From NCBI GenBank assembly GCA_000733355.1, contig JNVV01000008.1, positions 218,110 through 282,109 on the forward strand: a stretch of DNA of 64,000 bases. Reading direction: 5' to 3'. A program made the position numbers and the translations under genes. The stretch comes from Falciphora oryzae (taxonomy: Eukaryota > Ascomycota > Sordariomycetes > Magnaporthales > Magnaporthaceae). The first letter of the stretch is position 1, and each line of letters begins with the position of its first letter. Below, piece by piece: positions 32,757-42,900 of this stretch. The notes under the pieces were generated by a model that saw nothing but the letters and a program-made list of their open reading frames with translations, was not told where the DNA came from and made no database searches.

Positions 32757-34599
32757 ATGACCATCAAGTCACGTTGGGACATTCCCATCCCGCGCTGCTC
32801 TCTGCAGCAATGGATCTTCGGCTCTTCCCGCGGGCCGCTCCCGACCGAGAAGGTGCTGCTGGACGCCGACCGCCCAGACGAGAGGTTCCTGACCAAGGCC
32901 GAATATAGGCTTCTCGCCAAGCGCATCGCCCTCGGCCTGCAGCGCGCCGGCCTCAAGCCGGGGGACCGCGTCCTCCTCTTCTCCGGAAACAGCGTCTGGT
33001 TCCCCGCCGTCTTCATCGGCGTCCTCATGGCCGGCGGCATCTTCACGGGCGCCAACCCGGGCTACGTCGTCCGCGAGCTCTCGTACCAGCTCCGCGACAG
33101 CGGCGCGTCCTTCCTGCTCGCCTCTCCGGAGGGCATGCCCGTGGCCCTCGAGGCCGCCGCCGAGGCGAAGCTGCCCCGCGACCACGTCTACCTGTTCGAC
33201 CCGGCCCTGGACCCCAAGGTTGCCGACCCAAACCCTCCGGCCACCACCGTCGACTACGCCGGCGCCAGGCATTGGGCCGAGCTGCTCCGCGGCACCCTCG
33301 CCCGCGCAGAGGGCTGGGACTGGGCCGAGCCCGCAGACCCGGCGGCCGTCACGTGCTGCCTCAACTACAGCTCCGGCACGACGGGCGTGCCCAAGGGCGT
33401 CGAGATCAGCCACGCCGCCTACGTGGCCAACGGCGAAGGGGTCTGCTACGTCGGCAACCTGGACCGGCTCGCGGCCGAGCGCCAGGCCCGCGACCGCGCC
33501 CTGTGCTTCCTCCCTCTGTACCACGCCTTCGCGCAGACCTACTTTGTGGCCAACTACCCGCGCATCGGCACGCCCGTCTACGTCATGCCGACGTTCGACT
33601 TCCCCAAGATGCTGAGCCACGTGCAAAAGTACCGCGTCACCATCCTCACCCTCGTGCCCCCCGTCGTCGTCGCGCTGGCCAAGCACCCGCTCGCGCGCAA
33701 GTTCGACCTCAGCTCCGTCGAGAGCGTCGGCTGTGGCGCCGCCCCACTGGGCCGCGAGGCCGCCGAGGAGTGCGAGCGCGCCATCTTCCCCGGCAAGAGC
33801 GTGCTCGTCCGCCAGGGGTGGGGCATGACCGAGGTCACCTGCACCTGCATGTCCTGGGACCCGTCCCAGGAGCCCCGCGCCACCAGCGCCGTCGGCGAGC
33901 TGCTGCCTAATGCCTCGGCCCGGCTCGTCGAGACGGACGGGTCCGGGAGGCCCATCACCGAGCCCAACAAGCCCGGCGAGCTGTGGATCTCGGCCCCGAA
34001 CATGATGAGGGGCTACTGGAACAACCCCAAGGCGACGGCCGAGACCATCGTCGTCGACCCCAAGGACGGCTCCCGCTGGCTGCGGACCGGCGACATCGCC
34101 TACGTCGAGGAGTACAGGCCGGGGACGGCCTTCCACGTCGTCGACCGCCTCAAGGAGCTCATCAAGGTGAAAGGGAACCAGGTCGCGCCCGCCGAGCTCG
34201 AGGCCGTGCTGCTCGAGAGGCCCGACATTGCGGACGTCGCAGTCGTCGGCGTCACCATCAAGGGCGAGGAGCTGCCCCGCGCCTACGTCGTACCGTCCCC
34301 CGCGGCGCCCAAGAGGCCCGAGCCGGCCGAGATCGCGGAGTGGTTCGCCACAAAGGTGGCAAGGTTCAAGCAGCTCAAGGGCGGGATTGTGCTGACTGAC
34401 GCCATTCCTAAAAACCCGGTAAGTTACCTGCCTTGGAGAACCATCCACGGCTTTTGTCTCGTTGAATACCATTCTTCTACTGGAATATGGCTAACAATGA
34501 TAAAAAAAAAAAAAAAACCAACAGTCTGGCAAAATCCTCCGCAAAGTCCTCCGGGAGAAGGCGAAAGCCGAGGTTGCTGATCTTAATTCTCGCCTTTAA
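32757..34599 (+). CDS. 4-coumarate-CoA-ligase-like adenylate-forming enzyme, peroxisomal
   Basis: Two exons: 32,757-34,418 and 34,525-34,599 (578 aa). The 106-bp intron has GTAAGT, a GCTAAC branch site and ACAG, with a run of A just before the acceptor. The enzyme would activate a carboxylic acid with ATP and transfer it to CoA. Visible ANL-superfamily motifs are the P-loop YSSGTTGVPKGVEISH (about residue 203), GWGMTEVTC (about 354), RTGDIAY (about 443) and the C-terminal PKNPSGKILRK with the catalytic Lys. Reading through the intron loses that Lys and gives a false 607-aa protein. The spliced C-terminus is SRL, a PTS1 variant, so it is predicted to be peroxisomal. The start ATG gives a normal-length N-terminus (SRWDIPIPRCSLQQWIF). 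The substrate cannot be told from the sequence: a cinnamate-like or a medium-chain fatty acid are both possible. Confidence 0.93.
34419..34524 (+). other. Intron of the CoA ligase gene
   Basis: The donor is GTAAGT and the acceptor CAACAG, with branch-like GCTAAC about 35 bp upstream of the acceptor. A poly-A run (34,502-34,517) fills the space to the acceptor, where pyrimidines would be usual. Removing it restores the conserved PSGK motif. Confidence 0.9.
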
Positions 34600-35292
34600 A
34601 CCTATACCCTCCGCGTTCAGTTGCAAATCAGACTTGAGCACGCCTGTCTGTTTGTATTCCTTTCGCTTTCGATCTGAACGAGCAAGCAAGCCATGTGGCG
34701 GATTCTTGCTTCATTCCATTCTGGAGTTTTTTTTTTTTTTAAGTATTCTCGCGCTTGCTGTCGGCTTTTCTCGTTGGGCGGATAAATTCTTTGCCAGTTT
34801 CGGTTGCAGACGTAGACTTAGAGCGGTGCCTTTCTTTCTCCTCACTATTACTCTTTTTAAGCCTCGCATGGTATATACTCGGAGATCCTACCTGGGCTGG
34901 CGGTGAATACTCGTTGTTACATACGTTCATACTTTTCCAGGTACCAGCTGTTTAGGCCTTGCCGTTTCTCCAGCGTTGCACAGGCCAAAACACCCGAGCT
35001 CCCCCTAGTCGATATTTCATCGAGTTTCGATTTGAGCACACTTCTGAGATTGGAGAAGAAAGGGGGCCATTTAAAACCGTTGAGCACCCTTTTGTGGCAA
35101 GCTCTTTTCAAAGCTGATAAGAAGGGCAAGGGGCCGTATGCTCAAAGTCTGTACCGCGAGCAACTTCGCAGCTCAAGGGCCGGACTAAGTTATGGAGGCA
35201 CCCATGCCCTACACGAGGCCCAACACGTCGCTAACAAAGAAAGAGTACAATTATCCGGAGACTCGAAGACGGTACAAAAGCTCTCAGATATC
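34600..35292. other. Convergent 3' intergenic region
   Basis: This lies between the ligase (+) and the OB-fold gene (-). It contains T-rich tracts (for example 34,728-34,740) and no motif-bearing frame. A possible short last exon of the OB-fold gene at 35,230-35,209 would follow a GTGAGA...GTTAG intron (35,296-35,231). Confidence 0.6.
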
Positions 35293-37120
35293 TCACCACT
35301 CAACCCACATGATGCAAAGCCTCCCTACCTCGCTATCCCAGCCAAAAGTCAGCGTCAACCGCGCATGGAGGAGGCTGTCGTGCTTGCCCCTGAGTGATTC
35401 GTTATCAAGTGCGGCGACGTCTGCCAAGCAAGGTGTTAGGCAGAGCTTCTCCTGCGTGGTTTCGTTGGTCCAGCAACGCGGTTCGTGACTCTCAGAGCTC
35501 TCCCCGTACTCCGGGAAAAGGAGCTGGCGCCAGGCCTGATCGCCCCAAGCCAGCTTCCCCTGTGTGATACATCCCGTCTCGTCCGCCACGACCCCAATGA
35601 CGCGGGGGTTTACGCAGAGCTCGAGCTTCTTGTCGCAGTTCTTGCAGGCTGCGGCCAACTGATTGGAGAAGACAGGAACTCCGCAGCTAGGTCGGCAAAC
35701 GCCGCTATGTTAGCCTGTCACCTATCCTTCGGAGCCATCGTTCAAGGGCGAAAACTCACCACTCCCCGCAACATAGCTTACCCTGGCCGACGTACTCCAT
35801 CAGCCTCACTTGGAGCACAAGAACGTTGAGCTTTCCGGTAAAAGCAACCAAAGGCTCCGCCCGCACGCGCCCGTCGACGTCCGCTATGGTGTATAGGGTC
35901 TTGCTTCCACCAGCCACACTCTGGACGTCGCCCCATAGTTCCTTCGGGAAAGGGATATAGACGCTCTCTCGCTTGGTGTGGCCCTGCGCCATCTGCCTTA
36001 GCCAGTTGGCCTCGCGGCAGACAGGGTCGACGTCGATGAGGGTCGCGAACCCAATCGCGATCTCCCTAGCCGCAGCATTATCTCTGATGTCGCCGCCTCC
36101 AGAACTAACTGCAGAAGCCTTTCTCTTCTTCCCGCTGCCTCCGCCGGCGCCCTCGCCACGGCCGACAAGGCTCGGGTTGGTGATCATAAGCACCGTCCGG
36201 TGCGGCACCCAATCCCTAGCCGAGGCGATCATGGCGCGCCCCCACATCGACATCGTGCAGTCGTCCATCGTCTCGTCCAGGACGTGCACCTCGACCAAGT
36301 CCGTGGCTGGCTGGTTCTTCGGCCGGACCGTCTTCTTGGGTCCGATGCTCTTGACGCACACAAAGACGCGGGCGCACCGGGTGCTACTCCCGTCCCCGCC
36401 GCTGAGGAGCGTGCGCAGCGTCGTTGTCTCGGGGCTCTGGGCCGACGACGACGAGGGGGTTGAGGAGATAGCGCCGCTGCTCGGTGGTTTTTCTTGCCCG
36501 CCTGTGTTTCTTCCGCTCATCCCGGAACCCGTATCCGCTTCATCGTCGTGAAACTCAATGTAGCTCGCCGATTTGGGGCCTAGGTGAACGGAGGTCTTTA
36601 GGGGGACGTAGGGGATGTAGACTGTTGCTGAGGCGCCGTAGTCGGCCACAAAAGCTGTCCACACAGTGACCTGAACGCCAAGTCGAATCCGAGTGTCATC
36701 AGCGCCTGAGGACTGGTAGTTGACCTGCCGGGTCATCCAACGTAGAGTGAATGGTCAGCTACGGAGGGTATCGGATATAACCAGGGACTAGGAGCTGGCA
36801 CTTACAGCAATAGCCCCGGTACCATCACTGACAACGAAAAAGTGGTAGGCTGCTGAGAGAAACGGCCGATGGGTGGCGTGGTCGAGGGCGCCGGAAAAGT
36901 TCACGACCTTGCCGGTGAACCTGACAGCAGCGGTGCCGGTCTGCAGGTCTGCGATGCTAGTCTCTTGGTACACCCTTCTTGGCTGCCATGCCGCCGGTGG
37001 TTGCTGCTGTGGACTTTTGTCATCCGACACCGCAGCGGCGGACGACTGAGGATGCTCAGGCGGGGACGACGGGATTTCTTTCTTGTAGAAAGACTGGATC
37101 GAGGGATTGTGCGCAGACAT
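35293..37120 (-). CDS. OB-fold DNA-binding protein, RPA1/MEIOB-like
   Basis: Three exons: 37,120-36,806, 36,724-35,760 and 35,686-35,293 (557 aa). Introns are 81 bp (GTAAGT...CAG) and 74 bp (GTGAGT...GCTAAC...TAG) and phases close. The start is MSAHNPSIQSFYKKE; an upstream in-frame Met lacks this conserved-looking opening. The N-terminus has a low-complexity Ser/Pro/Gln linker, then OB-fold-like strands (about residues 60-105 and 105-180) and a block around DLVEVHVLDETMDDCTMSMWG. The C-terminal exon has CCG...CKNCDKKLELC, a probable zinc ribbon as in the RPA1 C-terminus, followed by TLTFGWDSEVGRL. Such proteins bind single-stranded DNA; MEIOB acts in meiotic recombination. Assignment to MEIOB rather than another RPA1 paralogue is inference. 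The 3' end is uncertain because of a possible fourth exon. Confidence 0.75.
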
Positions 37121-38093
37121 TGCCGAGCTGGCGCCGCGTGCAGAAACTGGCTGGCTGTTTCTCGTGGATCGACAGGGGACTTGTAATTCGTGTTGGAACA
37201 GGTTCTGCTCAAGACCACGGGTTGTGACTGGTGTGTTCCTTGTCAATACTCAAAGACAAGAGAATTCTGGGCTTAGTATCAAGCATGGCCGGCATCTTGC
37301 TGACTGGAGGGCTGCCATGGCTTGGGCATCTGCCGTCCCCGCTGCCTGCGACTGTCCGACTCAAAATGGAAAGCACGACGTTGGCACTTCCTGCCCCTGG
37401 TGCTTTGGGAAGTGGGTCACATGGCGAGGCCTCTGGTTGAAGCAATCGCCGATCAGGCGTCTTTCGGAAGGCAGCGGCACACGTTCCCCAAACAAAAGCC
37501 TGCGGCCCTGTGCGTATCCCAACAAGTGTGAGCCGATCGAGTGAGTTAAACAGGAAACGATACAGGGAAATACATATAAAGGAAACAGGAAAAGATACAG
37601 GAAAGGGAAGAGGAAAGGATCCATAGAGGAAAGAATAAACACAATTGGGGTTCTATTTAGCGTAGTCAGAACTGCAGACTTTTATTTGGGCAATGTGCGA
37701 CAGTATTGAGAAACAGATCCTCTCTTTTTTACCTAGTTATTTATGTGCGGCTAGTGACCGTGAATGCGAGTGTCTGTCTAAATAAGTTATTAACTGCCTC
37801 AAACGAGTGGCGACAGGAATTCCATGCTTTTGGACTCTTGTGAGAAGAGAAATAAACGAGTGCGATCGCCCAAGAAGAAGCAACGAAAAAGACCCAAGCA
37901 AACGGGCTTTGCCGTGCAGCGCAGAGCCCTGGTGTCTCGAGACATCGAGGGCGCCCGAAAGAATGATACTGAATAGCAAATATTAACGAACGGTTTTGCT
38001 TTTAGGTCATCGTCACCTCCATCAAATTACCCTCGCCATCCCTCCAAAACAAAGCGTAGTTAGTGCTCGGACGCCTCCATCCACATTACTCCT
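37121..38093. other. Intergenic region between INO1 and the OB-fold gene
   Basis: Both neighbours read leftward, so this holds the INO1 3' end and the promoter of the OB-fold gene. Purine-rich words (AGGAAACAGG, AGGAAAGGG) repeat at about 37,550-37,630. No coding frame carries a motif. Confidence 0.6.
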
Positions 38094-39722
38094 TCAGAAA
38101 AGCTTGTGCTCCAGGGTCATGTCCGACTCCGGGTCGAGCCCGACGCAGGCGCGGAAGATGTTGGTCAGGGCGGCGCGCTGCTTGGCCAGGGCGTTGACGA
38201 CGGGCGTGCCGGGCGGCGTCATGGGGGCCTTGAGCATGTAGCTGAGCACGCTGAGCACGCTGTGGAAGCTCTTGTAGTCGCCGTCGTCGCCGCCGGCCTT
38301 CCACTTGATGCGGCCCATCATCTCGGTGACGAGGACCAGGTCGATGATGAGCGGCGACGCCAGCAGCGAGTCCTCGCACACGTTGAAGAGCGAGATGGTC
38401 TGATGCCCTCCCATGAAGATCTCGCCGTAGTACTCGTCGAGCGCGCGCTTGCTGTCGCCGACGGCGGGCATGTACTTGATGACGACGGTGTGGTCCGGGT
38501 GCTCGCCGGGCGCGTACAGGACCGTGTTGGCCTCGACCATGTCGTCGACCACGGTCGACTTGGAGATCTCCTTGGACCGGAACTGCTTGTACGAGCTCAG
38601 GTTCTTGCCGTCGTTGTTGCCCAGGTGGTTGTAGCTCGCGATGGACGTGAGCTTGATGCCGGCGCTGATGAGGAAGTCCACGAGCGCCGACTTCATCTTG
38701 GTCTGCCCGGACTTGAAGTCGTCGCCGCCGATGAAGACGCCGTGCCGCTCCGCCAGCTGGACCGCGCCCGGGACGAAGGTGTTCTGCGGCGAGCCGTTGA
38801 TGAAGGGCACGCCCTCGAGGATGCAGGCGACGGCGAAGACGGTCGAGGGCGACACCTCGGCCTCGCCGCGCGAGATGGCCGCGAGCAGGCTGTCGGCCGT
38901 GTCGTTGACGCCCGCGACCTCGGCCGCGTAGCGCTCCGTGTTGGCGGTCCAGAGCACGATGACTTTGTCGAGGCCGTTGTGGGCCTTGAACTCGCGCATG
39001 TCGGCGCGGAGCTGCTCGACGTGAGCGTCGCAGGCTCTGTCGCCCGCCAGAAGGTTGTTGGCGCGGCTGCCCTGGTTGGCGGCGATGAAGTCCGGGTAGT
39101 AGATGCTGGGCAGGGGCTTCATGCGGCTCATCTCCTTGCAGACCTGCTGCTTGAGCGTGGGCTCGAGCACGCCGGCGCGGTCCATCGAGGCGGCCAGGTC
39201 GAGGCCGCTGATGTCCCAGCCGCCGATGACGAGGTCGTTGGGGTGGACCATGGGCAGGACATCGTGGAAGGGGATGTTGACGTCCTTGAGCGTCTCGGCG
39301 TCCGTGCCCAGCTTGACGGTCGAGCCCATGAGCACGGAGCCGTAGTAGTTGGGCTTCTGGGTGCCCTCGCGCGTCTCCCACGTCAGACCGCGCCGGTTAG
39401 CCAGCACGGCCGCCGTGATGGTCGAGCCGTTGTTGCCGCCCCAGCCGACGAGCATGACGCCGACCTTGGGGACCTTCCGGTCCACCTTGAAGGCGTACTC
39501 GGTCTGCTTTGGCGTGGCCGTGTACTTGCCGTCAGCGCCCTTGGTGACCTCGGTGGTGCGGTAGGTATACTTGGACCGGATCTCATCGTCTGTGTAGACG
39601 ACGTTGGGCGAGTTGACGGTGAACAGGTCCTTGGACACCGTGGAAGGCGCGCCCGGGGCGGTCCAGAGGCCGTTGCCCGTCCCGTTATGGGAGTGGGACT
39701 CGATCTCAGCGTGAGGTGCCAT
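38094..39722 (-). CDS. INO1: Inositol-3-phosphate synthase
   Basis: Single exon, 542 aa, close to the family's usual length. It converts glucose 6-phosphate to 1D-myo-inositol 3-phosphate with NAD+, the first step of inositol and phosphatidylinositol synthesis in the cytosol. The Rossmann NAD-binding motif VGWGGNNGS lies at residues 92-100. Other highly conserved blocks are [11 protein letters not shown] (309-319), [10 protein letters not shown] (333-342) and [13 protein letters not shown] (363-375), and the C-terminus ends in EHKLF. The ATG at 39,722 gives the standard N-terminal extension before [14 protein letters not shown]. The upstream region has a TATA box and a pyrimidine-rich leader. 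I see no defect. The long plus-strand open frame across it is a shadow of GC-rich codon use. Confidence 0.98.
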   Translation of the reverse strand: MAPHAEIESHSHNGTGNGLWTAPGAPSTVSKDLFTVNSPNVVYTDDEIRSKYTYRTTEVTKGADGKYTATPKQTEYAFKVDRKVPKVGVMLVGWGGNNGSTITAAVLANRRGLTWETREGTQKPNYYGSVLMGSTVKLGTDAETLKDVNIPFHDVLPMVHPNDLVIGGWDISGLDLAASMDRAGVLEPTLKQQVCKEMSRMKPLPSIYYPDFIAANQGSRANNLLAGDRACDAHVEQLRADMREFKAHNGLDKVIVLWTANTERYAAEVAGVNDTADSLLAAISRGEAEVSPSTVFAVACILEGVPFINGSPQNTFVPGAVQLAERHGVFIGGDDFKSGQTKMKSALVDFLISAGIKLTSIASYNHLGNNDGKNLSSYKQFRSKEISKSTVVDDMVEANTVLYAPGEHPDHTVVIKYMPAVGDSKRALDEYYGEIFMGGHQTISLFNVCEDSLLASPLIIDLVLVTEMMGRIKWKAGGDDGDYKSFHSVLSVLSYMLKAPMTPPGTPVVNALAKQRAALTNIFRACVGLDPESDMTLEHKLF

Positions 39723-39893
39723 CTTCCAGGTTGGAGGTTGGAGGTGGGAGGGTGTCGCCGTTATTAATGCTAGTAATGATACGGATGATGGTACTGGGAA
39801 GATGGCGACCTGGAGGCTAGCCTGGCTGAACCGATGATGGTGATGCGTGACAGGACGGCTTTCGAGGCTATGAAGGCAGGAAGGCAGAGGGCC

Positions 39894-39900
39894 TTTTATA
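39894..39900 (-). promoter_or_regulatory. Probable TATA box of INO1
   Basis: The minus strand reads TATAAAA about 175 bp upstream of the INO1 start, followed by a C/T-rich leader up to the ATG. I looked for a clear copy of the yeast inositol-sensitive element (CATGTGAAAT) and did not see one, so inositol control is not shown here. Confidence 0.6.
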
Positions 39901-42900
39901 GGTAGGGGAGGAGGAGTGAGGGCGAGGAGTGATGTGCCGCAAGGCAGTGAGAGGGACGGGAGAGGTTGAGAGGCCCGTTGAGGTGATTAAACTGATGGGT
40001 GCTGAGTTGGATGAAGGATCTCAGAGGGTGTAGGGTGAGTCCGCTGCACTCCCCGGGGAGGCTGAGCAACGGGCTCCGGCGTAGGGGTGGTGGACGCTGT
40101 CCAGACAGGCATGTTAGATGAGATACGTTGCTCCAGAGGTTAGGTGTTGTTCAGGAGTGAGCAACCCAGCCAACACACGTAGGTGTATCGAGAGACTCGA
40201 CATTGGACGGGTGGGCATGGAAAGCGCAGGCGGGGTCTTTGTGGCGCCCCTGTGCTGGTGATGATCCAGCACAGCTCACGTAGAGGGGATGTGCTCACGA
40301 GTTAAGGAGATTGGAAAACGTCTTGACGATGCTGGTGATCGTGCCCCAGAGAGCAGCGATCAGACAACTGTACAAGAGGTTGTATCGAGGCGATTAAGCC
40401 GATGGACAAGGTCCAGATCCCCTTTTCGGAATCAGTCCTACAGGCTCCTCAACAGAAATCACGAGAGAGCGAGATGAACAAAAGTTAAGACGAGGCGTGA
40501 CGGCAGTGAGGCGAAGACGGTGTTGTTTGTTGCTGTTGTGCTGTGTTGGTCGGCCGATAGCAAGAAGAAGGAGGGAGAGTTGGCGTGCGAGCAGAGATTT
40601 AAAAATGTGATCTATTGCTATCCGTTTTTCTTTTTTTTTTCTACGTCTGGCTTGTGAAAGGACGGGAACACGACACGACGCGGCCAAGTAGCCACCATGT
40701 GCCCTTACGGGCTTAGCACCAGCACCCGGAGCCGAAAAAAAAAAAGGCTCACAGCAACCCCTGCCTCCGACTCGGTAAGCACGTAAAATACAGTATAACC
40801 ACAGCGCCGGTACGGTATCTTGGGCCGGCGCTGGTGGATGTGGGCTGTCATGGTCTGGCGGTGAAGGGCAGGGCATGCAGGGCGGACGCTCGACCCTGCA
40901 GAGCCGGCCCCGGAGCCCGTCCAGTGCTAGGGCGAGATAAGAGTGGGCTGCGTGCGAGGTGACGGTGCGGTGCAGAGGACCTCGCTATCCCATCTCCGAG
41001 GGGTTGGTGACGGGTGGTGGTGACGCAGCATGGGCGATCGAATCAGGTTGCACGATTTGGGCGAGGATGCAGCTTACAGCGAAGTGCACAATAATGAGTC
41101 GGCTGCGTCGCCTCGCTGGCCAGGAGGAAGTGGGAAATACAACATCAGCTCAAGTTTACCTGTGTCAGGCGGGCAGCAACACGAGGCCAGATTCAGTGAA
41201 GCGAGTGCGCTGGTGGAGGGTGAGATGGGCAAGCGAAGCGAAGACGGACGCCAAAAACGTCAACTCCACGATGCCAATAAAAGCAGGGCGTGGGAGCGAT
41301 TGGGCAAGCGGGAAATCCCCGCCATTGCCCTGCATGCTACTGCTTCTGCTGCTGGCAGAGGAGGTCTGGCGCCTTAATTTCGGCGCGCACGGCATGGGCG
41401 GGCGCGGGGTTTTGCGCTGGTCACACCACCCCGACCAGATCAATTGTGTGTCCTCGATTCTTCAAACCCAGCGCTCCGGTCCCGCGGCGCACAAGTCGGA
41501 GATAGAGGGGTTCAATCGGTCCCCTGCGGCGAGTAGGGGGCAGAAAATGGAGCCGATGCCGCCCGTGTGGCCCTCCCTCAATCACACCACACCCGCACCC
41601 GCACGTGCCAGACCGTGCAGCCGGAGAGGCTCCTCCGCTGGCTGGCTGACAGGACGGGGCTCCCGTGCAGCCTCATGACAGGATCAGGAACGTCAGTTCG
41701 GCGAACTGTCTATAAATAAGCCCCGGCCAACAAAGCAAGCACGCAAGTAGGGCTCCGGGCAGTGTGGAAATGGTGCCGTGGATGGCTTCTCGCATTGGGT
41801 CCTCGCACTTCTTTTTTAGACGCGCACCACCTGCCTGTAAGTGAGACCTGCATACGGTTATCTTGGGGGAACGCAAGCCGAGCAGATGGTGCGACAGCCA
41901 ACTCGTAGTTGAGGCTTGCACATGTCTCACATATCACGCGTTTGGGGAAGGCAGGTACGCCATGAGCAACCTGAGATAGCCAGCGCGCGGGCACCCGCGA
42001 GAACGGGATGCTCTCTGCCCGCCCTAGGATACACAATCGCGATAACAAGTGACGAACGGGACAACCACGGACCGGGCTGGATCTGCACGAAAATCCCGAG
42101 CAGCCGCCGTTCATTGCCCCAAGGCGGCTCTTGCGGGTGCGAGCCTCGGTTTCTGGTTGAGTGGCTTTGTGCCGCAGGTCGCCGTGGGGGCATGGACGTG
42201 GCTCGGCCGAGACGAAACCGGCTTTCATGCCATGGCTGACCTTCTGCGTTGCTTTGCGGGAATGCTCCAAAGATTAATATTTAAAATACACACAACAAGG
42301 CATGGAACCGCGGGGACAGAAAAAGAGGCGGTCGTCAACCTGTCTCGGTGGCGCGCGGCCGGGTCTGTCTCTGGCCCGTGGGCTAGCGGGTTTCAGCTCC
42401 CGCTCGCCTGGCATGGCATGGATGATACCTGAACGTCGACGGCGCGGAGGGGAGAGCACTGCACAGCCCAGCCCAGCTGAGGACGGAGAGGGGAAGGGGA
42501 TGGATACGGCAGCCGCTTGACAGCCGGGAGGGGTGGATTTGATGCTGCCATGATCTTCCCCCGCACGCTTTGCTCCACCGCATTGCCGCCCTTGAAATTC
42601 CCCAAGAGGCAAACAAGGTGGTTTGAATCGATCGTCGCGGGTTTGCAAAGATTTAAATACACCGCCCATAAGCCTTTGTCAGGAGAATGAATTCTCCGAA
42701 GGGACCCTGTTCATGCGCACTGGACATCGTAATTGATCTCCTGTATGGATACGAGGGAAAAAAAAAAGGGTCCGGACCCCGATGGGAATCCGGCGTCCCG
42801 AGTAGGGCCGGCTTGGGAGATTTGGCTCCAGACGTCGCCGTCCGGTCTCCTCTGAACCCCTTAATTCGGGGACGGGCACCAGGGCTTAGAACTTGTGCAC

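Noticed and set aside
32769..34472. 567-codon open frame on the minus strand
   Set aside because: It is antisense to the CoA ligase. High GC at third positions removes stops from the opposite strand, and the translation is low-complexity Gly/Ala/Asp without motifs.
38106..39767. 553-codon plus-strand and 431-codon minus-strand frames over INO1
   Set aside because: Both are shadows of the INO1 reading frame, whose family motifs are unambiguous.
41710..42270. 186-codon minus-strand open frame in the gene-free region
   Set aside because: No family resemblance, no splice pattern, and competing frames of similar length.
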